DNA from: DYFX01 sp964400625
GTDB taxonomy: Bacteria; Patescibacteriota; Patescibacteriia; SG8-24; DYFX01
Direction of reading: 5' to 3'
Length of the DNA stretch: 64,000 bases
Assembly: GCA_964400625.1 (NCBI GenBank)
Contig: CAYNUS010000006.1
Coordinates: 9,987 to 73,986 of the forward strand
Both the position numbers and the translations under genes were made by a program. The notes beneath the pieces were generated by a model that had not been told where the DNA came from, did not search any database, and worked only from the letters and a program-made list of their open reading frames with translations. Of this stretch, positions 23,937 through 32,282 are shown piece by piece (the first letter of the stretch is position 1; each line of letters begins with the position of its first letter).

Positions 23937-25469
23937 TCACGAGGAGGCGCCGGGGCGCGTCGGTTCCTTGGGCGTCACCCAGAACCCGAGGCGCTTGCCG
24001 AGCAGGAGCCGCGTCTGCGCCTCGATGGCCGGCACCGAGCCGAAGATGATGAAGGTGAACGGAAGCAGCATCCACTGGAAGAGCATCACGCCGTGCAGCC
24101 ACGGGCGCTTGTGCGCCGGGCGCGCCGGCAGGAGCGGGAGCGAAAGCACGGCCGACACGAAGACGCCGAGCATGGCGAAGGTCATGATCCACTGCAGGGT
24201 GTACGGCGCGTTCTGGAAGACGGCTTCCGGCCGGCTGGTCGTCTCGGCGATGAAGAGCGGCAGCCAGCCGAGGATGAAGATGAGGACCGGCGCGGTCGCC
24301 CAGGTGTACATGCCTTCCGTCAGGTTCCAGAGCGTGGAACGCTTCTTCGCCTTCGGGATCCGCTCGTTCGCCAGGAAGTTCAGCACGAGGTACGGGAAGT
24401 GCTCGACGCCCCAGGCCCAGCGTCGCTGCTGCTTGTAGAGGTTCATGAGGCTCCCGAACCAGGTCGGCGCCATCACCGCGTCCATCGAGACCGGCACGTA
24501 GAGCGGCACGACGCGGTAGTCGCCGTCGTACTTCAGGAAGCACTGCAGGAAGATGCGCGAATCCTCCGAGACGACGTCGTTCTGCCAGTAGCCCACGTCG
24601 AGCAGCGCCTTGAACGGCATGCTGTGCGACGAGAAGGTGAAGAGGCGGTCCGGACGCACGAGCTCCGAGAGCAGCCAGAAGGTGGTGCCGAAGGCGGCGA
24701 TGCGGATGACGGCGGGCGCGTCCCAGATGTTGTTCGAATAGAGCACGACCGGCTGGTACGAGCAGCGCAGGCGGTCCGGCGTCTCGAGATACGTCTTGGC
24801 GAGGTGCGCGAAATACTGCGGATGCGCGATCGTGTCGACGTCGAAGGTCGAGACGATGACGTCCTCGTGGGCGATGCCGAGCTCGTCGACCGCGGCCTTG
24901 GCGAAGGGGCCGGCGTAGTGGAGGTTCGATCCCTTGCCGGCGATCTCGCCGACGGTGTCGGAAGGATGCACGGTGACGATCATGCGCAGGAAGCGGTCGC
25001 CGAACTCGCGGCGGATCGTCTCGGCCCGCTCGAGGAACGCCTCGCGGCCGGCGCGCTCCTCGCCCGCCAGCACGACGATCATCGTCTTGGGGTCCGCCTT
25101 GGCGGCCACGAGGCTCCGGAAGGTGGCGCGCAGGATCTCGATGTCTTCCTTATAGGTGGGCAGGAAGACGAGGTGGCGGATGCGGTCGGCGCCCGGGACC
25201 TTCTTCAGTTCCGCTTCCCAGTCGACGTCGAGCGCGCCGCGGTGCTTGCGCCAGGCGGTCGTGAGGAAGATGACGAAATACAGCACGCGCAGGAACCAGT
25301 AGAGGTCGAAGGCGATGATGAGATAGACCGCCCACATCGGGTTCAGGAGCGACAAGGCGACCGCGCCCAAGAGCGTGATCCAGACGAGCGTCGCCGGGAC
25401 GAACTCCAGGCGGCGGTGCCATTTCTTCTGCGCGGGCGTGTAGTCCGCGGAGGTCAGCGCGCGGTCCAT
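23937..25469 (-). CDS. membrane-embedded family 2 glycosyltransferase (cellulose-synthase-like)
   Basis: A 510-residue processive-type GT2. Two N-terminal membrane helices (about 25-70) precede the catalytic domain, with FDVDT (DxD) near residue 215, EDSRIF, and QQRRWAWG, the QxxRW acceptor motif; at least three or four membrane helices follow. This is the architecture of BcsA and hyaluronan-synthase-like polymer synthases. No PilZ domain is evident. It overlaps tsaB by 16 bases. Confidence 0.85.
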   Translation of the reverse strand: MDRALTSADYTPAQKKWHRRLEFVPATLVWITLLGAVALSLLNPMWAVYLIIAFDLYWFLRVLYFVIFLTTAWRKHRGALDVDWEAELKKVPGADRIRHLVFLPTYKEDIEILRATFRSLVAAKADPKTMIVVLAGEERAGREAFLERAETIRREFGDRFLRMIVTVHPSDTVGEIAGKGSNLHYAGPFAKAAVDELGIAHEDVIVSTFDVDTIAHPQYFAHLAKTYLETPDRLRCSYQPVVLYSNNIWDAPAVIRIAAFGTTFWLLSELVRPDRLFTFSSHSMPFKALLDVGYWQNDVVSEDSRIFLQCFLKYDGDYRVVPLYVPVSMDAVMAPTWFGSLMNLYKQQRRWAWGVEHFPYLVLNFLANERIPKAKKRSTLWNLTEGMYTWATAPVLIFILGWLPLFIAETTSRPEAVFQNAPYTLQWIMTFAMLGVFVSAVLSLPLLPARPAHKRPWLHGVMLFQWMLLPFTFIIFGSVPAIEAQTRLLLGKRLGFWVTPKEPTRPGASS

Positions 25470-25855
25470 GTCTTTTTCTTCTTGCTGATCGTGATGTTGG
25501 GCTCGCCGGCGTAGATCGGCGGCACGGCCTTGCGGATGCCGAAGGCGGACGGCGGCAGCGCGGCGGCATCTGCCGGTGACATCTCGTCGACCGGCGCGAT
25601 CTTCGCGCCGAGCGCGCGCGCGAGCGCGGTCGCGACCGCCACGCGGCGGCGCACGGCGGAGAATCCGCCGGGGCCGCGGTCGACGGCGATCTCGTCGATG
25701 TCGGCCTTCTTCGCCTTGGCGGACTTCAGCGCGCGCTCGAGGAGCGCGAGCAGGTCGTCGGTCCCGCCGCCTTCGACGACGGAAAGGACCTCGCCCGCGC
25801 GCGAAAGCGAAACCGAGACTCCCCCTTCGGCGATGCCGCCGAAGTACGCCCTCAT
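25454..25855 (-). CDS. tsaB: TsaB-like protein, N-terminal half only
   Basis: A 133-residue ASKHA-fold fragment with GPGGFSAVRR in place of the TsaB GPGSFTGLR signature. TsaB partners TsaD in making N6-threonylcarbamoyladenosine at A37 of ANN-decoding tRNAs. Typical TsaB is about 220-240 residues; here only the first lobe remains and the tail (SKKKKTWTAR) is basic. Such shortening could still allow the TsaD contact, which lies in this lobe. It overlaps both neighbours. Confidence 0.7.
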   Translation of the reverse strand: MRAYFGGIAEGGVSVSLSRAGEVLSVVEGGGTDDLLALLERALKSAKAKKADIDEIAVDRGPGGFSAVRRRVAVATALARALGAKIAPVDEMSPADAAALPPSAFGIRKAVPPIYAGEPNITISKKKKTWTAR

Positions 25856-26454
25856 ACCGCCGACGCTTCCGGCGAGACCGAATGGAAGAACTCGTCGACG
25901 AAGACGAGCTTGGGCTGGTCGAGCACGCTGTAGAGGAAGCGATCCATGACGTCCATGCGGTAGCGCATCTCCTCCTCGTCGAGCACGGTGAAGTTGATCT
26001 CGTGGCCGAACTCGATCTCGAACTTGCGGATGAGGTCCGAGAGCTTCTTGCGATCGACGCGGCCGACGATGAAGACGTCCGTCGCGGACTCGCCGCGGTC
26101 CATGAAGCGTCCCGTGAGGGCGAAGTAGCCGATATGGCCGACGGACTGGAGCTTCTTCACGAAATCCTTCTCGAGCAGGACGCGCGACTTCACGAAAAGC
26201 GCGCGGAGCTCGGGGACCAGCACGGAATTCGGGCGCAGGCGGTAGTGTTTCTTCTGGACGGCCTTGGGCGCGGGCACGATGACGGTCTCGACGAGGCCGA
26301 GCGCTTCGAGATTCTTGAGCTCGTGGCGGACGGCGTTGATCTGGACGTCGAGGCGGCGGGTCAGTTCGCGCACGAAAAAATTCGTCTCCGGGTTCTGGAG
26401 GAACGTCCGGAGAAGCTGGGTCCTTGTCTTTGAACCAAAGAGTTGTTCAAGCAT
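25852..26454 (-). CDS. winged-helix regulator with nucleotidyltransferase-like C-terminal domain
   Basis: A 200-residue protein. Residues 1-75 form a winged helix-turn-helix (TRTQLLRTFLQNP, then FVRELTRRLDVQINAVRHEL as the recognition region). Residues 100-190 resemble the minimal nucleotidyltransferase fold (FALTGRF, ATDVFIVGRVDRKKL), without an intact GS...DxD site. Related stand-alone regulators occur in archaea and CPR. It heads the tsaB-glycosyltransferase operon and faces the 26507 gene across overlapping promoters, so it may regulate both; this is inferred. Confidence 0.75.
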   Translation of the reverse strand: MLEQLFGSKTRTQLLRTFLQNPETNFFVRELTRRLDVQINAVRHELKNLEALGLVETVIVPAPKAVQKKHYRLRPNSVLVPELRALFVKSRVLLEKDFVKKLQSVGHIGYFALTGRFMDRGESATDVFIVGRVDRKKLSDLIRKFEIEFGHEINFTVLDEEEMRYRMDVMDRFLYSVLDQPKLVFVDEFFHSVSPEASAV

Positions 26455-26456
26455 GA

Positions 26457-26505
26457 TTGGCCGTTGAACTCCGGCTATTGTATACTGAAGGCGTCAACAG
26501 GTCAA
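26457..26505. promoter_or_regulatory. overlapping divergent promoters
   Basis: Minus: TTGACC (26500-26505), N17, TACAAT (26477-26482). Plus: TTGGCC (26457-26462), N18, TATACT (26481-26486). The two -10 boxes share two bases, so only one polymerase can bind at a time. Confidence 0.7.
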
Positions 26506-26506
26506 A

Positions 26507-28603
26507 ATGGCGCCCATCAGCATAGGGGAAATCCACGTTCCGGGGGGTGCCGGGCTGGTCTCGGCCCGTACCCTGACCCTCACTTCGCCGCCTTCGCAAG
26601 ATGGCGGACTGGAGCTGTTCTTCGGGATGTTCGCCGCCGACGCGCCGAAACGGGTGGTCGAGAAGCTCTGCGACCGCCTCGCCGAGGAGTTCCGCCCGAT
26701 CTATTTCCGCGCCGGCGATCCCGAGGCCCGTTTCGAGGCCGTGCTGAAGCAGGCCAACAAGACCATCCTCGCCTTCCTGTACGAGCACGGCCTTTCGCTC
26801 CCGGGCATCAAGCTCCGCGGCGCCGTCGCCGCCCTCTCCGGCGGCAAGCTGTACGCGGCCTCGCGCGGCGCGGTCCGCGGGACGCTCTTCGTGCCGAACG
26901 GACGCGCGCTCGCGCCCTACGCGCTCCTCGACGACGCGGGCGAGAAGACCGGCGATCCGAAATTCTTCACCTCGCTGCAGGCCGGAGCCTTCCCCGACGG
27001 CGCGCGCCTCGTCATCGCCACCTCCGAACTCTTCCACGCGCTCGACGACGCCTACGTCGGCGCGACGCTCGGACAACCGGACTTCGCCAAGGCCTCGCGC
27101 GAGATCAAGCAGGCGCTCCGCGCCGGGCGCTACCCCGTCTCGATCCTCGCGCTCAGTTCGCCGCCGCCCGAAGGCGCCTTCGCGGACGCCGCGGACGCGC
27201 CCGCGCCGCTTCCCGTACGCGCGGCTCCGCCTCCCAGGGCTTCGCGCGCCGCCGCGCCCATCGTCGGGCCCGACATCGGCGAACTCATCGCGCGCGGACT
27301 CCGCGCCGGACTCATCTTCGCGGGCCGCATGCTCGCGGCTGCCGGCGGAGTCCTGTGGACCGTGCTGCGCGCCGTCGCGATGGCGCCGCTGCGCGCGCCG
27401 CGCCTCGTGGCGGTGCTCGCGACCCCGGACGCGCGCGCGAGCCTCATCGAGGCCTGCCGCACCGCGCCGGACCGCTGCATGACCGCCGCCGTCGACCGCC
27501 TGAACGCCCTGCCCGCGCAGAGCCGCAACCACTTCCTGGCGCTCCTCCTCGTCGGGGCGATTTTCGCGCACGGCCTGCTCTTCTCCTTCCAGCGCGAGAT
27601 GACGCTCCGCGAGGCCAAGGCCTACGAGGCCTCGCTCGCGGAACTCCAGAGCCTCGAGGGCGATTTCGAAGCCGGCATCATCTACGAGAACGAGAACCGC
27701 GGACGCGAACTCCTCGCCCGCATGGAGGCCGTCGCCGCCTCGCTCCCCGTCGAGTCGGAGGCCCAGCGGCTCGTGAAGGCCGATGCCGATGCCGCCATCG
27801 TCCGCGCGAAGGAGAAGCTCCGCCGCCACGTCGCGGTCGAATCCCCCGCCGCCTTCTCGAAGATCGACGACATCGCCGCGGCGGCCCCGTCCGCGATGGC
27901 CTGGTTCGGCGACAAGCTCTACGTCTTCTCCGCCTCGAACGGGCGCGTGCGCGTCATCTCCTCGGAGGGCGCGGCCGCGGCCGATCCCGAGATCCCGGCG
28001 ATGGCTTCCGGCGTCGCGGAGGCCGCCGCCGCGCGCACGGGCTTCATCCTCAAGGACGCCTCCGGCAAGACCGCCTACTGGAACCCCGACACCGGCGAGA
28101 CCGTCGAATATCCGGATGCCGCGCTCGGCGCTTCCCCGATCCTGTACTATGAATCGCGCCTGTACGCGGCGGGTTCCGACGGCATCGTCACGCGCCGCTC
28201 CGTCGCGACGCGCAGCCTCGGCGCGCCCGCCGACGTGCTCCGCGGCGCGCCCGCCGACCCGTCCGCCATGGCCACCGACGGCGCCATCTACCTCCTGTAC
28301 CGCGACGGTTCGACGCGCAAGTACCTGAAAGGCGCCGCCGTCTCCGGATACGCCGCGTCGCCCATCGATCCCGCCGCCGCCTCCGCCGGACACCTCTGGG
28401 CCTCGGCCGACTCCGACAAGCTGATGTTCATCGACGAGGGCGGCGACCGCGCCTTCACGGTCGACAAGACGAGCGGGCGCCTGCTCGCGCAGATGGCCTC
28501 GCCGAAATTCCAAGGCCTCCTGGCCGCCACCGCCGACGCCAAGGGCCGCACCATGTACCTCCTCGCCGGCGACGGCACGATCTACGCGGTGCCGGTCAAA
28601 TGA
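26507..28603 (+). CDS. PP2C-like domain, membrane helix and beta-propeller protein
   Basis: A 698-residue protein. Residues 1-225 resemble a PPM/PP2C fold (VLKQANKTILAFL helix, AALSGGKLYAASRGAVRGTLF strands, DGARLVIATSELF), but the metal-binding Asp residues of active phosphatases are not apparent. A membrane helix lies near 338-360, a coiled segment follows, and residues 430-698 look like a beta-propeller. Similar unnamed proteins are known in CPR genomes. The start has only a weak AGGT upstream. It is a single gene with a terminator. Confidence 0.65.
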   Translation: MAPISIGEIHVPGGAGLVSARTLTLTSPPSQDGGLELFFGMFAADAPKRVVEKLCDRLAEEFRPIYFRAGDPEARFEAVLKQANKTILAFLYEHGLSLPGIKLRGAVAALSGGKLYAASRGAVRGTLFVPNGRALAPYALLDDAGEKTGDPKFFTSLQAGAFPDGARLVIATSELFHALDDAYVGATLGQPDFAKASREIKQALRAGRYPVSILALSSPPPEGAFADAADAPAPLPVRAAPPPRASRAAAPIVGPDIGELIARGLRAGLIFAGRMLAAAGGVLWTVLRAVAMAPLRAPRLVAVLATPDARASLIEACRTAPDRCMTAAVDRLNALPAQSRNHFLALLLVGAIFAHGLLFSFQREMTLREAKAYEASLAELQSLEGDFEAGIIYENENRGRELLARMEAVAASLPVESEAQRLVKADADAAIVRAKEKLRRHVAVESPAAFSKIDDIAAAAPSAMAWFGDKLYVFSASNGRVRVISSEGAAAADPEIPAMASGVAEAAAARTGFILKDASGKTAYWNPDTGETVEYPDAALGASPILYYESRLYAAGSDGIVTRRSVATRSLGAPADVLRGAPADPSAMATDGAIYLLYRDGSTRKYLKGAAVSGYAASPIDPAAASAGHLWASADSDKLMFIDEGGDRAFTVDKTSGRLLAQMASPKFQGLLAATADAKGRTMYLLAGDGTIYAVPVK

Positions 28604-28630
28604 AAAAGCCTCCCGTTCGGGAGGCTTTTT
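28603..28630. terminator. bidirectional terminator
   Basis: AAAAAGCCTCCC (28603-28614), loop GTTC, and its full complement (28619-28630). It separates the propeller gene from the convergent rplL and works on both strands. Confidence 0.9.
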
Positions 28631-28645
28631 CGTATCGGGCGGAGA

Positions 28646-29047
<402 letters not shown>

Positions 29048-29068
29048 ATCGTTTTGAGTGCGTGGTGA

Positions 29069-29599
29069 TTAAGCGGAGGCCTTCTGATCCTTGATCGCGT
29101 TCATGACGTTCACGAGACCGCGGAGGTTGCCGGCCAGGACGTTGACGAAGCCGGAGACCGGAGCGTTGATGGAACCGACCAGCTTGGCCAGGAGTTCCTG
29201 CTTGCTCGGGAGCTTCGCAAGCGCCTTCACGGCGGCGGCGTCGACGAGCTTGCGCTCGAGCACGCCGGCGACGATCTTGAGGGCTTCATGCTCCTTGGAG
29301 AACTCGGCGGCGAGCTTCGCGGGAGCGACCTCGTCGGACATGCCGGTGATCATCACCAGCGCGCCTTCGAGCTTGGCCGGGTCGACGCCTTCATAGCCGG
29401 CCTTGGTGAAGGCGAGGCGCATGAGGGTCTTCTTCGCGACGAGGACGCGGACGTCCTCCTTGCGGGCCTTGTTGCGGAACTCGGTGGCTTCCTTGACGGT
29501 GAGGCCGCGGAAATCCGCGAACACGACCGACTTGGCGCCCTCGAGCTGACCCGTGAGATCCGCGAGGGTCAGTTCCTTCTGTTGTTTGGACTTTGCCAT
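29069..29599 (-). CDS. rplJ: 50S ribosomal protein L10
   Basis: A 176-residue L10 that anchors L7/L12 dimers to 23S rRNA. It has VFADFRGLTVKEATEFRNKAR near the N-terminus and the C-terminal helix that binds L12. There is no Shine-Dalgarno directly before the ATG. It is preceded by a structured leader and is not linked to rplK-rplA. Confidence 0.97.
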   Translation of the reverse strand: MAKSKQQKELTLADLTGQLEGAKSVVFADFRGLTVKEATEFRNKARKEDVRVLVAKKTLMRLAFTKAGYEGVDPAKLEGALVMITGMSDEVAPAKLAAEFSKEHEALKIVAGVLERKLVDAAAVKALAKLPSKQELLAKLVGSINAPVSGFVNVLAGNLRGLVNVMNAIKDQKASA

Positions 29600-29787
29600 G
29601 TAACTGTTGCGTGAATCGAAGTCACGTACGACCTTTGAAACAAAATCTGCGTTCCTTGTGAGACCGCAGACGTAGCGCGACCGGTATCCGGCGCGATGCG
29701 TTTGCCTCGATAGGAGCGGATCGGCAGATCCGTCTTACGGCCCCCAGCCGGGGGCGACCTATGGTCTTCGGTAAACGAGAAGTTGTT
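29600..29787 (-). ncRNA. L10 leader (autoregulatory rplJL 5' UTR)
   Basis: The 190-base leader contains ACCGAAGACCATAGG and, downstream, TCCTATCGAGG; these complementary, conserved boxes mimic the 23S rRNA site of L10 and are characteristic of the L10 leader family. Additional stems include CCCCCGGCTGGGGG near 29740-29755. L10-L12 complex binding is expected to repress translation of its own operon. Confidence 0.8.
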
Positions 29788-29793
29788 ACCCAG

Positions 29794-29822
29794 AGGCTAC
29801 CTCAAGCCCGGAAAACCGTCAA
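29794..29822 (-). promoter_or_regulatory. promoter of rplJL
   Basis: TTGACG (29817-29822), 17-base spacer, TAGCCT (29794-29799). A near-perfect palindrome abuts the -35 box upstream. Confidence 0.75.
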
Positions 29823-29849
29823 GCCACGTCGCTCGCGAGCGACGGTGGC
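29823..29849. repeat. palindromic element, copy 1
   Basis: The core CGTCGCTCG|CGAGCGACG is flanked by GCCA/TGGC, with one extra G in the right arm. A perfect 28-base version is found at 40145-40172. Both lie in intergenic DNA beside promoters. Confidence 0.7.
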
Positions 29850-29893
29850 AAGATGTACGAAACCCCCACGCGCCGAAGCGGGTGGGGGCTGAG
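29850..29893 (-). terminator. terminator of the 127-aa protein gene
   Basis: On the minus strand CCCCCACCCGC-TTCG-GCGCGTGGGGG is followed by TTTCGT. The arms pair over at least 8 bases with a small bulge. Confidence 0.7.
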
Positions 29894-29908
29894 TGGAGGG
29901 GGGCGTGA

Positions 29909-30292
29909 CTAGCCGCGGCGCTCGAGGCGCAGGCGGCTCTTCTTGAGCCGGTGGGACCGGGAGCGCCCGCCGCGCACCGCGTCGCCCATGGCCGCGTAGA
30001 GCGAGACGACCTTCTTGCCCTTGATGCGGCGGAAGACCGCCTGGCGCGAGCTGATGCGCGGGGGGACGTCCTCGAAGGGCTCGAGGCCGGCGTCGGCGGC
30101 GTTCCGCAAGCGCTGGAGCTGGTTCTGCCAGCGGGCCTCGGCCTCGTCCGACAGCCGCTCCTCCTGGGCGTCGCGGTGCAGGTCCTCCATCCACGCGACC
30201 CGCGCGAGCTCGCGCTCCGGGATCCAGCGGAAGGGGCGGGCGATGCGGACGGTGCCGTCCGGGGTGGCGGACGCGACAGGCGTGAGCTGCAT
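29909..30292 (-). CDS. hypothetical basic protein
   Basis: A 127-residue soluble protein with a helical, acidic/Arg-rich middle (about 35-70) and a strongly basic C-terminus containing repeated Arg/Ser/Lys (last 20 residues). No known motif was recognised; nucleic-acid binding is possible from charge alone. It has its own consensus promoter, a roughly 75-base leader, AAGGAG eight bases before the ATG, and a terminator. The leader contains another ATG that is not in a Shine-Dalgarno context. Confidence 0.6.
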   Translation of the reverse strand: MQLTPVASATPDGTVRIARPFRWIPERELARVAWMEDLHRDAQEERLSDEAEARWQNQLQRLRNAADAGLEPFEDVPPRISSRQAVFRRIKGKKVVSLYAAMGDAVRGGRSRSHRLKKSRLRLERRG

Positions 30293-30373
30293 CGTGGATT
30301 TCTCCTTGAAAGTACGAGGTTTTGGGGCCGAAATGGCTCGTCAGGCACGACTTGCCATTCAATCGATACGGCC

Positions 30374-30402
30374 ATGATAGCACCTTTTCCCGTTTTTGTC
30401 AA
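30374..30402 (-). promoter_or_regulatory. promoter of the 127-aa protein gene
   Basis: TTGACA (30397-30402), 17-base spacer, TATCAT (30374-30379): the best -35 match in the window. Confidence 0.8.
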
Positions 30403-30413
30403 GAGTGCCTGAC

Positions 30414-30439
30414 AAAAAAATCCGCCCTATTCAGGCGGA
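30414..30439 (-). terminator. terminator of lipoprotein cassette 1
   Basis: TCCGCC (30434-30439 on minus) pairs with GGCGGA, with the TAG stop in the loop, followed by T7 on the minus strand. Confidence 0.8.
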
Positions 30440-30993
30440 CGAGGCGGAACGATTTTGAGGTTTTTGGCGATGGCGTCGACCTGGGCGAACGCTTGGGCAT
30501 GGATGGCGTCGGGGCTGACCGAGAAGATCAGCACCCAGTAGTCGGCCGTCGGGTCGCCGAGATGGACGATGAGGCACTTGGCGCGCATCTTCACGCCCTT
30601 ATCCTCCCCTTCCATGGTGAAGGAACCTTCGGTGTCCGACGGATAGACCGGGTTCGTCACGCCGGTCACGCGGAAGAGCATGGGGCCCGAGAGCAGCATC
30701 ATCGCCCAGCGGTTCAAGGCATCCTCGACGCTCGACCCGAGCTCGGCTTCCTCGAAGAAGAGGCCGATGGCGGCGGAACGGACGTCCAGGTGCTGGAGGA
30801 TGATCGGCTCGGCGGGCTCGCGAGGCAGGGGCGCCCAGACGCCGTCCGCGACGAGCGTGACGGTGCGGCCGCCGTCGACCTCGGCCACGACGGCGCGGCG
30901 GACGGGACGTTCCGGCTCGGCGGCGCGCTTCGGCGCTCCCGAACAGCTCACGGCGGCGGCGAGACAGGCGAGGGCGAGCGTGATGGCGCGCAT
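30427..30993 (-). CDS. putative lipoprotein, cassette 1
   Basis: A 188-residue protein with a signal peptide ending AAAVSC (Cys17 as possible lipid site). The mature part has a Trp near residue 53, a central beta-rich region and a C-terminal helix ending AQVDAIAKNLKIVPP. The overall pattern (beta sandwich with a closing helix) is reminiscent of Mog1/PsbP-like lipoproteins, a low-confidence guess. AAGGAGG precedes the ATG. The gene is alone between a promoter and terminator. Confidence 0.6.
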   Translation of the reverse strand: MRAITLALACLAAAVSCSGAPKRAAEPERPVRRAVVAEVDGGRTVTLVADGVWAPLPREPAEPIILQHLDVRSAAIGLFFEEAELGSSVEDALNRWAMMLLSGPMLFRVTGVTNPVYPSDTEGSFTMEGEDKGVKMRAKCLIVHLGDPTADYWVLIFSVSPDAIHAQAFAQVDAIAKNLKIVPPRPPE

Positions 30994-31020
30994 GGCGTCC
31001 TCCTTGAAAGGTCCGCGTCC

Positions 31021-31049
31021 TGCGTACCACGGACCGGCGGCCGCGTCAA
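31021..31049 (-). promoter_or_regulatory. promoter of lipoprotein cassette 1
   Basis: TTGACG (31044-31049), N17, TACGCA (31021-31026). The sequence after -35 reads CGGCCG, shared with cassette 4. Confidence 0.6.
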
Positions 31050-31051
31050 CG

Positions 31052-31078
31052 AAAAAGCCCCGCTCATTCGAGCGGGGC
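31052..31078 (-). terminator. terminator of lipoprotein cassette 2
   Basis: GCCCCGCTC (31057-31065) and GAGCGGGGC (31070-31078) with TTTTT on the minus side. The TGA stop is at the edge of the stem. The next promoter's -35 starts within three bases. Confidence 0.85.
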
Positions 31079-31660
31079 GACGGTATCGAGCACGGCGCGG
31101 ATGTCCTTCAGGAAGGCACCGGCGTTCGCGGCGGGCACGAAGGCGTTGGCGACGAGGTAGGCGTCCGGGATGACGGGATGCTTCAGGATGGCGAGGTAGC
31201 CTCGGGAGGTCTTGCCGTCCTTCGTCATCTCGATCTCCACCGCGTAGCGTCCGTGGCCCTCGTCGAGCGTCGCGGAGACGGACGAGAAGTCCGGATCCTT
31301 CGCCATGAGCGCGCGCTGGCCGTCGGCGATGTCCTTGGCGCTCGCGCCGGGGACGATGGCGCCGTGCAGGTCCATCGCGCCCTCGAGATCGGGGCGCAGG
31401 AGGATCAGGTGCGCGGTGCCCTTGTCGTCGACCGAGCTTCCGCCCTTCCACGGGGCCGGCGTCAGGGTGATCCTGACGGCCAGGTGGTTGAGCTTGAGCG
31501 TGAGGCCGTCCTGCTCGATCGGCGGCTTCTCGGCCGGATCGGGCGCGGGCTTGGGCGGCTCCGCCTTGAGCGGCGGGTTCGAGGTCTTGGGTCCCGCCGA
31601 GGAGGCGGAACCGCACGCGGCCAGGGTCAGGGTGAGCAGCGTCGCCACGAGTCGGGTCAT
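31064..31660 (-). CDS. putative lipoprotein, cassette 2
   Basis: A 198-residue exported protein. The lipobox is LAAC (Cys16), followed by a Pro/Lys-rich spacer (about 25-50) and a domain with a conserved-looking Trp, beta strands and a closing helix (FLKDIRAVLDTVAPLE). The end resembles that of cassette 1. AAGGAGG lies before the ATG at 31660; longer in-frame extension upstream crosses the neighbouring genes and is not credible. Confidence 0.6.
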   Translation of the reverse strand: MTRLVATLLTLTLAACGSASSAGPKTSNPPLKAEPPKPAPDPAEKPPIEQDGLTLKLNHLAVRITLTPAPWKGGSSVDDKGTAHLILLRPDLEGAMDLHGAIVPGASAKDIADGQRALMAKDPDFSSVSATLDEGHGRYAVEIEMTKDGKTSRGYLAILKHPVIPDAYLVANAFVPAANAGAFLKDIRAVLDTVAPLE

Positions 31661-31688
31661 CGCATCCTCCTTGAAAGGGACTGCATCC

Positions 31689-31717
31689 ACCGTAGGGAAA
31701 AGCGCCCGCCGCGTCAA
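31689..31717 (-). promoter_or_regulatory. promoter of lipoprotein cassette 2
   Basis: TTGACG (31712-31717), N17, TACGGT (31689-31694). Same -10 variant as the promoter at 36112. Confidence 0.7.
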
Positions 31718-31744
31718 ACGAAAAGCTCCACACGGAGACGGAGC
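31718..31744 (-). terminator. terminator of cassette 3
   Basis: GCTCC/GGAGC arms (31725-31729, 31740-31744) with a 10-base loop, then TTTTCGTTT. It abuts the -35 of cassette 2. Confidence 0.65.
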
Positions 31745-31745
31745 G

Positions 31746-32192
31746 TCAGTACGGCTTCGAGGAGCCGTCGGGGAAGCGGATGCGTTCGCGCGTCGCGTCG
31801 CGCGTGAGACAGCGCGCCGCGTCGAGCTGCCGGATCGGGAGGATGATGCCGTCGGGCGTGATCTCCCAGACCGGGAACTTCCGCTCGAAGAGCCAGGAGG
31901 CCTCGCCGAAGACGCCCTTGCCGAACATGCGGTCGCGGAACGGCAGGAAGACGCCGCCTCGGCACGTCGGCAGGATGACCTCGAAGAAGTAGCCCATGCC
32001 GGTCGGCTTGCCGTCGCCGTCGACGTGCGTCTTGGCGTACTCCTTATATGCGGCGTCATGCTCGGGCCCGTCGGGATTGAAGATCTCCCAGTCGGGGAAG
32101 GCGAAGGCGATCTTGCGCAGCAGCTCCTGCTGGAGCTCCGTGCCGTAGGCGTTGATGGGGTGGCCGAAGTACAGCCGCGGACGTTCGGACAT
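31746..32192 (-). CDS. hypothetical protein, possible nucleoside deoxyribosyltransferase-like fold
   Basis: A 148-residue cytoplasmic protein. Near the N-terminus, YFGHPINAYGTE resembles the first strand-loop of nucleoside 2-deoxyribosyltransferase/YtoQ-like proteins; GVFLPFRDRMFGKGVFGEASW resembles their catalytic Asp/Glu region with E at the end. This is a pattern-level suggestion only. GAGGAG precedes the ATG. It is the third of four single-gene cassettes and the only one without a signal peptide. Confidence 0.55.
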   Translation of the reverse strand: MSERPRLYFGHPINAYGTELQQELLRKIAFAFPDWEIFNPDGPEHDAAYKEYAKTHVDGDGKPTGMGYFFEVILPTCRGGVFLPFRDRMFGKGVFGEASWLFERKFPVWEITPDGIILPIRQLDAARCLTRDATRERIRFPDGSSKPY

Positions 32193-32222
32193 GTCGGACT
32201 CCTCGGGGAATGATCTGGCGAC

Positions 32223-32251
32223 AGGCTATGCGACATCGGGCCGCGCGTCAA
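32223..32251 (-). promoter_or_regulatory. promoter of cassette 3
   Basis: TTGACG (32246-32251), N17, TAGCCT (32223-32228). Confidence 0.7.
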
Positions 32252-32256
32252 CGGAC

Positions 32257-32282
32257 GAAAAAAGCGCAGGTTCACCTGCGCT
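32257..32282 (-). terminator. terminator of cassette 4
   Basis: AGCGCAGGT (32263-32271) and ACCTGCGCT (32274-32282) followed on minus by TTTTTT. The gene's TGA is in the loop. Confidence 0.85.
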
